DNA of 37,940 nucleotides from a virus, in the IMG/VR virus record IMGVR_UViG_3300014166_000005, positions 1-37,940 of that record; one strand, written 5' to 3'. Shown here piece after piece: positions 14,087-20,961 of the stretch. The stretch's first letter is position 1. Each line of letters opens with the position of its first letter. Position numbers and translations under genes: made by a program. The notes under the pieces are model-generated. The model did not search any database, was not told the origin of the DNA, and saw nothing but the letters and a program-made list of their open reading frames with translations.

Positions 14087-14764
14087 CTACGCCGCGAATC
14101 CTGCGAGTAGCGTGGCAGCATCCGTCTTGCTGCCCTTCGCCACCTTTTCTTCTTCCAACCGATCGGCGATCTGCTTGATCGTCAGGCCTGCCTTGTTCGG
14201 GATCTTGGAGGTCTTGAGCGCGGCCTTTTCCGCCGGCGTCTTGTCCTTCAGGAATTCCTTCACCAGCTCGGTCGTCTTGCCAGTGTACTCGACCATCGCC
14301 TTGAGCAGGATGCTCGTGCCAGCCATGCCGGAGGCATCGCCCTTTTGACGCCATTCCCCCTTGTTCAGGTTTTCGATCAAGGTGTCGACCGCCAGGATAG
14401 CGTCATCCAGGTCGTCGATGCCAGCCATTTCATCGCCCAGCTTCTGTTCCGCGCCGTGCCCGATGAAGTCGTTGATCAGGGAGTCTGGCACGACGAAGGT
14501 CCGCGTTTCCCCGTTGAGGAAATCCAGGCGGACGTTCACCTTTCCGTTCGCGTCCACTGACCAGCCCTTTTGCAGCCGGCGCTTGCCCGGGAAGTCGACG
14601 AGCGTGCCGTCGGTCATCCTGACCGTGTTGACTGGCGTGGCGGCCTTCTTGCCGTTCGTGCCCTTGGTGCCATCGGTGTTCGTCACTGCGGGATTCGCAG
14701 CCGCGACCACTGCCGGCGGGGTTTCCTTGCCCTTGCCCTTCGGTGCCGCTTGTGCTTCAGCCAT
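14087..14764 (-). CDS. Paralog A: abundant-type accessory protein, unknown function
   Basis: A 225-residue product. Residues 1-45 are a Lys/Ala/Thr/Gly-rich disordered leader; residues 45-100 hold a strand-rich segment (TVRMTDGTLVDFPGKRR, VNVRLDFLNGETRTFVVP); residues 105-225 are helical, with HGAEQKLGDEMAG, NKGEWRQKGDASG and TSKIPNKAGLTIKQIADRL. The helical part matches the product at 20054-20551 in order and spacing, so the phage holds two paralogs. Each has a private promoter or terminator, as if expressed strongly and separately. GGAG lies upstream of the ATG. Function unknown; a DNA- or host-protein-binding early protein is possible. Confidence 0.8.
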   Translation of the reverse strand: MAEAQAAPKGKGKETPPAVVAAANPAVTNTDGTKGTNGKKAATPVNTVRMTDGTLVDFPGKRRLQKGWSVDANGKVNVRLDFLNGETRTFVVPDSLINDFIGHGAEQKLGDEMAGIDDLDDAILAVDTLIENLNKGEWRQKGDASGMAGTSILLKAMVEYTGKTTELVKEFLKDKTPAEKAALKTSKIPNKAGLTIKQIADRLEEEKVAKGSKTDAATLLAGFAA

Positions 14765-14853
14765 TCTTGAATCTCCTGTTGCTTGGTTGTGCCACCACTG
14801 TCCGGGGTGGCTGTCGGTGTTGGGCAGGCTGCCTGGGCCGCCTCAACAAAACC

Positions 14854-14882
14854 ATCGTATCATGCGGTAGGAAGTGTGTCAA
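14854..14882 (-). promoter_or_regulatory. Sigma70-type leftward promoter, extended -10
   Basis: On the minus strand TTGACA (14877-14882) and TACGAT (14854-14859) are spaced by 17 bases, with TGA before the -10. It lies just after the stop codon at 14896 and about 90 bases before the paralog A start. Confidence 0.8.
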
Positions 14883-14895
14883 GCCCTTGGCTGTT

Positions 14896-15168
14896 TTATT
14901 TTGTTGCGTGCTTCGCGAGGTCCGCCTTGGTCAACCCCAAGGCCTCGATCATCTTCTCCTTGCTCATTCCCTTGGCTGCCTCCTGGTAGTAGGCAAGTTG
15001 TCCCTCGAGCTGGGCTAGTGCTCGGTCGGGATAGCCGGCTGCCAGCCACTGCTTAACGGCCGGGCGCACCCACGCGGGGACTTCAATCCCGTCCAGGGAA
15101 CCGAATCCCTTTAGGTGCAGGATCAACATCTTCAGCCCATCCCTCTTTTCCGTGAGTTCTTTGCTCAT
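14896..15168 (-). CDS. Small helical protein, unknown function
   Basis: A 90-residue, mostly helical product (EKRDGLKMLILHLKGFGS, PAVKQWLAAGYPDRALAQLE). The C-terminal half (MSKEKMIEALGLTKADLAKH) looks like a short helix-turn-helix-like unit, which is only suggestive. Its ATG overlaps the previous stop (ATGA). It is the last gene of the long small-protein transcript. Confidence 0.65.
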   Translation of the reverse strand: MSKELTEKRDGLKMLILHLKGFGSLDGIEVPAWVRPAVKQWLAAGYPDRALAQLEGQLAYYQEAAKGMSKEKMIEALGLTKADLAKHATK

Positions 15169-15635
15169 GGCTTCACCGCTACCTTATCTGGATCGACCTT
15201 GCCCAACATCTCCTGCAGGCTCCGCTCGGCGTCGTCCACGACTTGGCCAGGTCCGCGCCCGGTTTCGAGAAGCTTGTCGAGCAGCTCACTGGTGGGCGTG
15301 TTGTCCCGGTGGGTAAAGCGGACCTTTACTGCGCCCTCGAACTGGCGCATCAAGTCCGCGGTTTTGCCGGGTCGGTCAACCCAGCATACGGTTTGCGAGC
15401 TGAACTCGATGTACGCCTTTAGCTTCTCAGCCCAAGCCTCGTCCTTCCCGCGGGCAGCCACGCTGTCGTACTCCCGCCTCAGCGCTCCGCGGAAAGCGTA
15501 GAACTGGCCTTGGAGCGAGAGTGCCTTTTGGATTGAAGGCACCTCGAGCTGGAACTCCTCCTTGCCTACTGCGCAGCGCTCGCAGATCTTCCACAGCGCT
15601 GCGGGGTAGGTGTTGACGCTTTTACTTCTTGGCAT
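15165..15635 (-). CDS. Unknown early protein
   Basis: From the ATG at 15635 (AAGGAG with GGACC spacing) the product is 156 residues; an upstream in-frame start at 15662 lies deep in the neighbour and is rejected. The N-terminal half has CERC plus strands (QLEVPSIQKALSLQGQFYAF), and the middle has WAEKLKAYIEFSSQTVCWVD; the C-terminus is helical. No named domain. Member of the leftward operon of small proteins. Confidence 0.6.
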   Translation of the reverse strand: MPRSKSVNTYPAALWKICERCAVGKEEFQLEVPSIQKALSLQGQFYAFRGALRREYDSVAARGKDEAWAEKLKAYIEFSSQTVCWVDRPGKTADLMRQFEGAVKVRFTHRDNTPTSELLDKLLETGRGPGQVVDDAERSLQEMLGKVDPDKVAVKP

Positions 15636-15885
15636 GGTCCTCTCCTTTTTGTTCAAAGCCACGGCGAATTAGCTGGTCTCTTACGTCCGTCGGCATTGCC
15701 TTCGCGGTCACGCTTTGGACACGTTGCAGCTCCAGCCAGACGTGGCGGATCCTGGGTCCCCAGTGGATGAGTCCCTGGTAGTCGCACCAGCGGTCGAACA
15801 ATTCCCCGACGGAGGTGAAGGGAACGTCGCCGGGCTTGTCATCCCAGGCCTCCTTCACTGTCGGGGGGAGGTCGCTGAAGTTCAT
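15622..15885 (-). CDS. Small protein, unknown function
   Basis: An 87-residue product rich in aromatic residues (FDRWCDYQGLIHWGPRIRHV) with an ending rich in basic residues. It overlaps its neighbours by 14 bases below and 4 bases above (ATGA). No domain recognised. Confidence 0.6.
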   Translation of the reverse strand: MNFSDLPPTVKEAWDDKPGDVPFTSVGELFDRWCDYQGLIHWGPRIRHVWLELQRVQSVTAKAMPTDVRDQLIRRGFEQKGEDHAKK

Positions 15886-16097
15886 TTCTCCATTCCCTTC
15901 CTGGCGTCAGCCAACCGCCGCAAGTCCAATTCATCCAGGATGATCTGGTAGCCAACCCTCCGGCCGCTGGGTGCGCGGCCTTCGAGTCTAACCCTGACCG
16001 CCGGGGTGCCCAAGTCCAGCACGTTCTCAATCGTGGGCAGGGCGTCTGTAATACGGAGGAGATATTGCCCGCTGTCTGACCTCGTCTTCAGCTTCAT
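15882..16097 (-). CDS. Small beta-rich protein, unknown function
   Basis: A 71-residue product with repeated short strands (GQYLLRITDALPTIENVLDL, VRVRLEGRAP, VGYQIILDELDLRRL). No domain or cysteine pair. Coupled to the next gene by ATGA. Confidence 0.6.
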   Translation of the reverse strand: MKLKTRSDSGQYLLRITDALPTIENVLDLGTPAVRVRLEGRAPSGRRVGYQIILDELDLRRLADARKGMEK

Positions 16098-16098
16098 C

Positions 16099-16362
16099 TC
16101 AGCTCTCCTTATGTTCCTGGGCCTCGGCCAGCGCGATCATGATGGCAGCATCGCCGCCGAACAGATCGCACATCTCCTGGTCGCCCTCTTCCGCGTTCTC
16201 CGCGTCGGGCGTGATCTCCACCCCATGCCAGTCCTCGTAAATGTCCCAGATCTCCTCGTCGGTGAGCGTGAGTTCTGGCGGGAAGCCCTCGGGCATCTTC
16301 GTCCAGTTCCTGCGCAGGTTACGAATGACGCTGCTGTGAATGTCAGGTATATACGCGGCCAT
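16099..16362 (-). CDS. Small acidic protein, unknown function
   Basis: An 87-residue product, acidic over its second half (DEEIWDIYEDWHGVEITPDA), with an N-terminal segment IHSSVIRNLRRNWTKMPEGF. No motif. Highly acidic small early phage proteins sometimes mimic DNA or bind host factors; that is speculation here. Confidence 0.6.
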   Translation of the reverse strand: MAAYIPDIHSSVIRNLRRNWTKMPEGFPPELTLTDEEIWDIYEDWHGVEITPDAENAEEGDQEMCDLFGGDAAIMIALAEAQEHKES

Positions 16363-16364
16363 CT

Positions 16365-16529
16365 CTACTCTCCTTTACCTTCGTGAACTGCGAGCCTGGC
16401 TTCCACCTTCACCAGATCATCATAATCCTTATTCCTCACTTCCTTCAACTTCACAATCTGCCAGGTCGCCGCCACGATCTGCGCCATCAGCCTCTGCGAC
16501 TCCTTTTCCAGCTCTTCCTTCCTCGTCAT
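16365..16529 (-). CDS. 54-residue coiled-coil miniprotein
   Basis: An open frame from ATG 16529 (overlapping the TGA of the gene before it) to TAG at 16365 gives a 54-residue charged helix (TRKEELEKESQRLMAQIVAA, then VRNKDYDDLVKVEARLAVHE). It fills a gap between neighbours that otherwise would be empty, so it is probably real although very short. A small coiled-coil accessory protein. Confidence 0.6.
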   Translation of the reverse strand: MTRKEELEKESQRLMAQIVAATWQIVKLKEVRNKDYDDLVKVEARLAVHEGKGE

Positions 16530-16786
16530 GATCTCTTCATCCTATTAAGCGCCACGAAGATGTTCGGCTCCATCTCTTTCCAAGCCTTGATCTCCCTGGC
16601 GAATTCGTGGTAAATGGCCAGATTCTCCTCGGTCGCCGGCCATACGAAGGCTACATTATACAGCTCGGTTGCCAGCTTTGTCCCCTCCTTCGTTATCCTA
16701 ACGTAGTCCTTATCCACCCGCTTTAAATCCGACTCTCCAAACTCCGGCAGATCGTAGCCAAAGTGGTTTACCCAAAAGACTCTCAT
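16526..16786 (-). CDS. Small protein, unknown function
   Basis: An 86-residue product with an aromatic N-terminus (MRVFWVNHFGYDLPEF), a strand pair (KDYVRITKEGTKLATELYNV) and a helix (EENLAIYHEFAREIKAW). No motif. ATGA coupling on both sides. Confidence 0.65.
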   Translation of the reverse strand: MRVFWVNHFGYDLPEFGESDLKRVDKDYVRITKEGTKLATELYNVAFVWPATEENLAIYHEFAREIKAWKEMEPNIFVALNRMKRS

Positions 16787-17010
16787 TCCCCCACCTCTAT
16801 CGTAATCTTAACCCGACCGAAGGTCACGGTGATTGGTGGCTGACTGCTGTGTAGCGCTTTTCTCGCTACGCTCGCTGGCCCATGCTTGCTCTTGCCAGGG
16901 ATCAGGTCATCCAGGGGCACAACAGCCCCTTTCGGGGCGGTCGCGCGTTTCGCTGCCATCGTTGCCTGGAACTTCGCCTTCCGTTCCGGCGTCCAGCTAC
17001 CTTTTTTCAT
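16783..17010 (-). CDS. Small basic protein, unknown function
   Basis: A 75-residue product with a basic N-terminal half (KKGSWTPERKAKFQATMAAK, then RATAPKG), reminiscent of a DNA-binding tail, and a strand-rich end (PPITVTFGRVKITIEVGE). The basic stretch suggests nucleic-acid or partner binding. ATGA overlaps. Confidence 0.6.
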   Translation of the reverse strand: MKKGSWTPERKAKFQATMAAKRATAPKGAVVPLDDLIPGKSKHGPASVARKALHSSQPPITVTFGRVKITIEVGE

Positions 17011-17231
17011 ACGAAGTCCACTCCTTTCACCCTGCGAACGTAAGTGCCGCTCTCGCGGCCAGTTTCATGGTTGTAGACTGTGATCGACCTGCCGATCGGT
17101 GCCCACTTGTCGCAGAACAGCATCGCTGCGTGGTGGGCGCGCTCCTTGTGCTTGTAGTATCTCCCGCGCATATCCAGCTTCGCGGCATCATCCCTGAGTC
17201 TGAAGGGCCGCGCGTTGTCTCCGTCTATCAT
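17007..17231 (-). CDS. Small protein, unknown function
   Basis: The ATG at 17231 overlaps the stop of the preceding gene (ATGA), giving 74 residues; the longer frame up to 17417 is a shadow of that gene and is rejected. Contains RGRYYKHKERAHHAAMLFC and a strand-like end (SITVYNHETGRESGTYVRRV). No domain recognised. Confidence 0.6.
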   Translation of the reverse strand: MIDGDNARPFRLRDDAAKLDMRGRYYKHKERAHHAAMLFCDKWAPIGRSITVYNHETGRESGTYVRRVKGVDFV

Positions 17232-17437
17232 CGCTTCTCTCCGTCGTACTTGTTGCAATCGCACTGGTCGCAGCCCCATGCGGCAATCGAATCGCAATCG
17301 GCTTTTGTCCAGTACCCGCGTGGCCTGCCCGATACTGGCCCAGGCACACTTCCCATCACTTGCCCCTGTGCATCCAACGCCCTGTTGTGATCCTGGGCGA
17401 TGTGGCCGCAGGAACACTTCGTCCAGGAATTACTCAT
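17228..17437 (-). CDS. Small Cys-rich protein, possible zinc knuckle
   Basis: A 69-residue product with six Cys residues: KCSCGHIAQDH near the N-terminus, and DCDSIAAWGCDQCDCNKY near the C-terminus. The pairs could hold one or two metal ions. Overlaps the SprT-like gene by 8 bases. Function unknown. Confidence 0.65.
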   Translation of the reverse strand: MSNSWTKCSCGHIAQDHNRALDAQGQVMGSVPGPVSGRPRGYWTKADCDSIAAWGCDQCDCNKYDGEKR

Positions 17438-17972
17438 CTCCGCCTCCGGTAAGAATCATTGCCATTAGCTGGTCCGCCGTCTTCGTCGCTTCTGCCACGA
17501 GTCGCCGGCGGCACACTCGGCAGGTGTAGATACTCCCCATTTGGATCTTCTTGTGAATCTTCGGCCCGACGAGCTGCGCCGCCTTACACCCGCAGCGGTA
17601 GCGGAACTTCTCCACATGCCGGACGGCTTCTGCGCTCTCATAGCTGTGCCAGCGTTCGGCTGCATAGCCAAAGCTATTCATCACGCTCTGCCACAGCCAG
17701 CCATGATGGTCCGTGACCCGGCGAGCACCTTGCTTGAACTGGATCGCCCAGACCACAGCGTGCGCAAACTCGTGGGCGATTGTCTCGATGAACTTGTCGC
17801 CCTCAGCCCCGGCGATCTTCGCGTTCAAGTTAATCTCGCTCGCTCCGCCGGGGACGTACTTGCAGTAGCCAGCTGTGAGGCCCCTGAGTGCCCAGCGCAC
17901 GGTCACGGGCGGCGACACGCCGAAGCGTGCCTCTGCGATCTTGCGGCATCGTTCGATTTCCGCGAGCTTCAT
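17430..17972 (-). CDS. SprT-like zinc metalloprotease
   Basis: A 180-residue product with the SprT/Spartan signature. TIAHEFAH (residues 65-71) provides the HExxH zinc site, and DHHGWLW (88-94) provides the third His ligand in the usual place. A C-terminal zinc ribbon follows: Cys127, Cys129 and Cys151, Cys154 (YTCRVC). SprT-type proteases cleave DNA-bound or DNA-crosslinked proteins. In a phage this could clear host proteins from DNA or act during early takeover. Start and end overlap neighbours (ATGA and 8-base overlap). Family assignment is strong; substrate unknown. Confidence 0.87.
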   Translation of the reverse strand: MKLAEIERCRKIAEARFGVSPPVTVRWALRGLTAGYCKYVPGGASEINLNAKIAGAEGDKFIETIAHEFAHAVVWAIQFKQGARRVTDHHGWLWQSVMNSFGYAAERWHSYESAEAVRHVEKFRYRCGCKAAQLVGPKIHKKIQMGSIYTCRVCRRRLVAEATKTADQLMAMILTGGGDE

Positions 17973-18133
17973 GATTTCACCGCGCGGTTGAATCTGTTAA
18001 CTTCCTCGGCTTGCCCCGCTTGGAACGCGTGCCAGAGCATATATGCCAGGCGGGTGATTTCTGCCTCGGTTAGCTTATCCGCCAGGCTGCATTCCAGCAC
18101 GCGGGCCCTGTACCACTCCAAGTTGCGCTCCAT
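17969..18133 (-). CDS. 54-residue small protein, unknown function
   Basis: A frame from ATG 18133 to TGA at 17969 encodes a 54-residue helix-rich product (MERNLEWYRARVLECSLADK, KLTEAEITRLAYMLWHAF). It is coupled at both ends: TGATG with the gene before and ATGA with the SprT-like gene. It fills the only gap in this part of the operon. No domain. Confidence 0.6.
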   Translation of the reverse strand: MERNLEWYRARVLECSLADKLTEAEITRLAYMLWHAFQAGQAEEVNRFNRAVKS

Positions 18134-18342
18134 CAGAACGGTCCTTCGCTGGTTTGTGCCAGCGCCTCTCGCACTGTGCAGCTCTCGTGCCCGGCGGCGA
18201 TGTTGCTGTCGAGGATTTCCTGCGCCCCGTCATTCCTGGCTCGCAGGAGCATCATCGCCAGCTCCTTCACCGTCCCGATCGTCAGCTCATTCAGTCCTTC
18301 CATTGCGATGAGCTGTTGCGTGTATTCCCTGAGTTGATTCAT
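18133..18342 (-). CDS. Small helical protein, unknown function
   Basis: From the ATG at 18342 (GAGGACGAGG upstream) the product is 69 residues. The upper part of the longer frame up to 18426 is a shadow of the neighbouring gene. Helical (QLREYTQQLIAMEGLNELTI, VKELAMMLLRARNDGAQEIL), no motif. A short helix-turn-helix cannot be claimed. Confidence 0.6.
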   Translation of the reverse strand: MNQLREYTQQLIAMEGLNELTIGTVKELAMMLLRARNDGAQEILDSNIAAGHESCTVREALAQTSEGPF

Positions 18343-18350
18343 CCTCGTCC

Positions 18351-18584
18351 TCACTTGATCCAGATTGCGGCGGGCTTGCCGTTGGCGTCGTTCTCCAGCT
18401 TGTAATCCTCGCCGGCGGTGTAGCATTCCAGCGTGCGGGCCACTCGCCTGGCAACGTGCTCATCCAGCGGCACGACCAAGCGCTCGGCCCACCGCTTCGA
18501 GCAAATATCCCCTTCCCATTGGCAGCCGTCCTTGAACAGGCTCACCGTCAGGAACAACCCATTCACTTGCACATCGTCTGTCAT
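18351..18584 (-). CDS. Small protein, unknown function
   Basis: A 77-residue product with a strand pair (QVNGLFLTVSLFKDG), one Cys pair (CQWEGDIC), and a helical middle (EHVARRVARTLEC). GGAG about 8 bases before the ATG. No domain recognised. Confidence 0.6.
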   Translation of the reverse strand: MTDDVQVNGLFLTVSLFKDGCQWEGDICSKRWAERLVVPLDEHVARRVARTLECYTAGEDYKLENDANGKPAAIWIK

Positions 18585-18629
18585 TGCGATCTCCGTCTGT
18601 GGGCAGGAATGCCCCGCTAGCGCGCCCGA

Positions 18630-18929
18630 TACTTGCCGTGGTCCTGGGTGCGCTAACGGCGCCGCCTATCGCGCTTTCATCGACTCCGCTGTGTAGCGCA
18701 ACCCGGTGTTCGGGTCCAGGTCACCGACCGCGATCGGGGGAATTGTTGCGTACAGCGTGACCACAACTCCCATCAACTCCCTGTTCGTGATCAGCCCATG
18801 ATTCCATTGCTGGAAATACTCTCGGAGCTTGGTGTCGATTTCTGCTTCGTTCATTTTCTGGTTCCTGATATGGTTGGATATTTGGTTCCCGAAACCACGG
18901 CCCTTGCCCGCTACTTGCCGTGGTCCTGG
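18630..18929. repeat. 18-bp direct repeat, copies at 18630-18647 and 18912-18929
   Basis: TACTTGCCGTGGTCCTGG occurs twice, 282 bp apart. The second copy encodes the C-terminus (QDHGK) of the gene at 18911; the first lies in the short gap 18585-18665, which otherwise holds no gene. It suggests an old local duplication of the end of that gene. Confidence 0.75.
18666..18854 (-). CDS. Small protein, unknown function
   Basis: From the ATG at 18854 (AGGAACCAG upstream) the product is 62 residues: NEAEIDTKLREYFQQWNHGL, a LMGVVVTLYATIPPIAVG segment and a short tail. No domain. Short gap (18855-18910) before the previous gene. Confidence 0.55.
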   Translation of the reverse strand: MNEAEIDTKLREYFQQWNHGLITNRELMGVVVTLYATIPPIAVGDLDPNTGLRYTAESMKAR

Positions 18930-19258
18930 CCATTCCAAACGCTCGCCGGGTGCATCAGTTCCGGCGGTACTCCCTCATCGACCGCCGCCGGATGTTTCTT
19001 CCCATGTTGCTCCAGCCGCCCCACCGACACAATCGCTTTGCAAACGGGGCATTGCGCCAGCGCCCTCACCAGCCCATTCGGCTTGTGGATGCGTTCCGCC
19101 GGATTCTTCGGCTCAACCCAGACCCAAATGCCCTGCACCTGTTGCCGCGGAACGCCCGCATCCGGCCACTTCAGCGCGGTGTCCTTCACCCCCAGCAACC
19201 TCATCAATCCGCCGGTGCTCACTTGCCTTCCCCGCTCGTTTTGAATAAACCTGTTCAT
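18911..19258 (-). CDS. Unknown early protein with one CPVC pair
   Basis: The ATG at 19258 overlaps the previous stop (ATGA), giving 115 residues; the longer frame to 19405 is a shadow. The first half looks basic and helical (FIQNERGRQVSTGGLMRLLG), and LAQCPVCKAIVSVGRLEQHG near residue 70 holds CPVC with a following His, like half of a zinc finger. No family identified. Confidence 0.6.
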   Translation of the reverse strand: MNRFIQNERGRQVSTGGLMRLLGVKDTALKWPDAGVPRQQVQGIWVWVEPKNPAERIHKPNGLVRALAQCPVCKAIVSVGRLEQHGKKHPAAVDEGVPPELMHPASVWNGQDHGK

Positions 19259-19458
19259 CGCTGCACCGGCCCGCAGATCTCCACCCGCACCGCCGGCCGG
19301 AGGCTCCGCACCTTCGTACCACTCAATGCGGCTGCCAGCAGGGCCATCTGCCACACATTCCGGGCCGTTGCCAGGTAGTAGGCATTCGGCGTGAGCCGAA
19401 CCCATTTCCCATCTTGTTTCTCGAACAGCGAGTACGTCCTGCCTCGATTACCTTTTCT
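19255..19458 (-). CDS. First small gene of the 19.6-kb transcript
   Basis: GGAGACGGAG directly upstream supports the ATG at 19458 (67 residues); earlier in-frame starts lie in the leader or the promoter. The product starts RKGNRGRTYSLFEKQDGKWV, then LTPNAYYLATARNVWQMALL and a strand-like end (VRSLRPAVRVEICG). Unknown function. The mRNA leader from the promoter at 19559-19587 is about 90 bases. Confidence 0.65.
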   Translation of the reverse strand, partial: RKGNRGRTYSLFEKQDGKWVRLTPNAYYLATARNVWQMALLAAALSGTKVRSLRPAVRVEICGPVQR

Positions 19459-19558
19459 CATCTCCGTCTCCATTTCAGTTAGCCAAATCGGCCGGGGGAA
19501 TTGCCGCACGCCCTGGCATCTAACGCTCGCTGCCCAGGCCCATCCATGCGACCCGACC

Positions 19559-19587
19559 ATGATATCACAGCCCGTCGCCGGTGTCAA
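19559..19587 (-). promoter_or_regulatory. Sigma70-type leftward promoter, extended -10
   Basis: On the minus strand TTGACA (19582-19587) and TATCAT (19559-19564) are 17 bases apart, with TGA before the -10. It drives the longest leftward run of small genes (from 19458 down to about 14896). Confidence 0.85.
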
Positions 19588-19611
19588 CCCCTTGACTAAG
19601 CCCTGTGTGCC

Positions 19612-19863
19612 CCATCCCCCCATTACCCCATATTCCCCCCGTACTTCCACCCGTACTCCCTAAGTGCGCATGCCCCCTCTCGACACGGCTTCTCCCCCGC
19701 TGCCCGATCGTTGTTGCTCCTCAGTCTTATATCTAATAAGAAAAAAAAAAATAGGGTCACGAAATGGTAGTGTGACTGACGGGGTAAGTGAGAGGGGGGG
19801 GTCAGAACGAACATTGACATTGCGGTAAGTATGGGGGGACTTACGGGGTAATTATGGGGGAAG
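19612..19863. repeat. Long imperfect inverted repeat around an A-tract; candidate replication origin
   Basis: The left arm (19612-19651) is C-rich on the plus strand, and its reverse complement matches the right arm (19824-19863) through ATTACCCC, TA, CCCCCC and TACTT with one gap and a few mismatches. Between them lie a run of 11 A (19741-19751) after CTTATATCTAATAAG and further G-runs. C-runs on the left and G-runs on the right (continuing to about 19910) switch strand at the A-tract. No gene is visible in 19588-19983. An origin or a large cruciform/packaging-type signal is possible. Confidence 0.55.
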
Positions 19864-19983
19864 ATTCTGAGGGTGGGACGGATGGGGGACGATGGGACGA
19901 TGGGAAGAGCAATGGAAACTGAGAGGTGGGCAGTAAGGTGGGCGCTGATTGTCCACCCCCGGCGGGAGGTCCTGGAACGGACG

Positions 19984-20007
19984 AAGAAAAGCCCGCCGGA
20001 GCGGGCT
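19984..20007 (-). terminator. Second intrinsic terminator after paralog B
   Basis: On the minus strand AGCCCGC (20001-20007), loop TCCG, GCGGGCT (19990-19996) and TTTTCTTC. It lies downstream of the stronger hairpin at 20020-20047, giving a tandem termination site. Confidence 0.75.
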
Positions 20008-20019
20008 GGTTTAGCTGGG

Positions 20020-20047
20020 AAAAAGGAACCGGGGGATTTCTCCCCCG
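20020..20047 (-). terminator. Intrinsic terminator with GNRA-type loop after paralog B
   Basis: On the minus strand CGGGGGA GAAA TCCCCCG forms a 7-bp stem with a GAAA tetraloop (20030-20047), followed after GTTCC by TTTTT. It begins 7 bases after the stop at 20054. Confidence 0.75.
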
Positions 20048-20053
20048 TCCTGG

Positions 20054-20551
20054 TTACTCGGCGGTCGCCGCGAACTTCGCGAGGAGATCTTCGACCTTGG
20101 TGCTCGATTTCTTCGCCGTCTCGCCGAGCAGCCGATCGTAAATCTTCTTGATCGCCGGAATCGTGCGGAGCTGCAATTTCTCCGCCGACGACAACGCCTT
20201 CAAGTCCGCCGCGTGCTTCTCGCGAGCTTTCTTCGGGTTAAACTCGCAGATTGCATCGAGCAACATCGCATCGCCAGATTCTCGCTCGCCGCGCCATTCT
20301 CCGGCGTACAGGGCCGCGATGACCTTTTCCATTGCATCGCACTTCTCGTCCGTCGTGGCTTCTTGCATCGCCGCCGCGTCACCGACCTTCGCGCCGATAC
20401 CGTGGACGAAAACGTCTCCTTGCGTCTTGGCCGGAATCTTGGCACAATCGCAGGTGACAACCCGCGTGCCGCCGATCACCGCCCAGGACACGACCGAAGC
20501 CACGCCCTCGCCGACAACCGATTTCTTGAAAATCGCCGTCTTTTTCGCCAT
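20054..20551 (-). CDS. Paralog B: accessory protein related to the 14.1-kb gene
   Basis: From the ATG at 20551 (GGAG 8 bases upstream) the product is 165 residues; an upstream in-frame start at 20596 adds residues unlike the family and is rejected. A strand-rich N-terminal third (AIFKKSVVGEGVASVVSWAV, TRVVTCDCAKIP) leads to FVHGIGAKVGDA, AALYAGEWRGERESGDAM and RTIPAIKKIYDRLLGE near the C-terminus, in the same order as in paralog A (HGAEQKLGD, NKGEWRQKGD, TSKIPNK, IADRL). It is monocistronic, flanked by a repeat-rich region and a double terminator, which fits strong independent early expression. Function unknown. Confidence 0.8.
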   Translation of the reverse strand: MAKKTAIFKKSVVGEGVASVVSWAVIGGTRVVTCDCAKIPAKTQGDVFVHGIGAKVGDAAAMQEATTDEKCDAMEKVIAALYAGEWRGERESGDAMLLDAICEFNPKKAREKHAADLKALSSAEKLQLRTIPAIKKIYDRLLGETAKKSSTKVEDLLAKFAATAE

Positions 20552-20640
20552 CTGGAATTCTCCGTCATTTAGCGGTGGAACCCGCCGCCAGGTCACTCAT
20601 CCAACACAACCATTTTACGCTTCCCACGGAAAAAAGGGCG

Positions 20641-20721
20641 ACCGTTCGTCGGGATGTTGTAGCATCCAGCTATTAGGCTGAATGAGACGCATTCTCATTC
20701 GCAGTTACTACCGTTCGTCGG
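20641..20721. repeat. 12-bp direct repeat in the divergent control region
   Basis: ACCGTTCGTCGG is present at 20641-20652 and 20710-20721, 69 bp apart, flanking the inverted repeat 20680-20700. A binding site for a regulator is possible. Confidence 0.6.
20680..20700. promoter_or_regulatory. Perfect inverted repeat, operator-like
   Basis: GAATGAGA, 5-base spacer CGCAT, TCTCATTC. An 8-bp perfect dyad in the divergent region, between the two 12-bp direct repeats; a dimeric regulator could bind it. Confidence 0.55.
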
Positions 20722-20728
20722 CTGTCCC

Positions 20729-20784
20729 TTGACAGATACCCCCCAGGTCTATCCCGCTGGGGGTACCCCTTGACAGGTCGACCT
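20729..20784. promoter_or_regulatory. Repeated CCCTTGACAG boxes with inverted repeat and palindrome
   Basis: TTGACA occurs at 20729-20734 and 20770-20775 inside repeated CCCTTGACAG, but no good -10 lies 16-18 bases after either. Between them TACCCCCCAG (20737-20746) pairs imperfectly with CTGGGGGTA (20757-20765), and AGGTCGACCT (20775-20784) is a perfect palindrome. Looks regulatory; the exact role is not visible. Confidence 0.45.
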
Positions 20785-20961
20785 TTAGCGGCGGGCTCAT
20801 CAGTGCCACGGAATCAGGGAAAATAACCGACACCCGATATTCTCCCATATTAGGAACCACATTCGCGCCGCTGGCGCTCAAAAAACCCTACGAGACAGTG
20901 GAACTTGCTGCTGGCGGCGGGGTCTACTTATTAAGCCCCCGGCCCGGCCGCGAAGGGGAAG

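Noticed and set aside
20729-20775. Two additional rightward promoters (TTGACA boxes)
   Set aside because: No acceptable -10 hexamer lies 16-18 bases downstream of either box.
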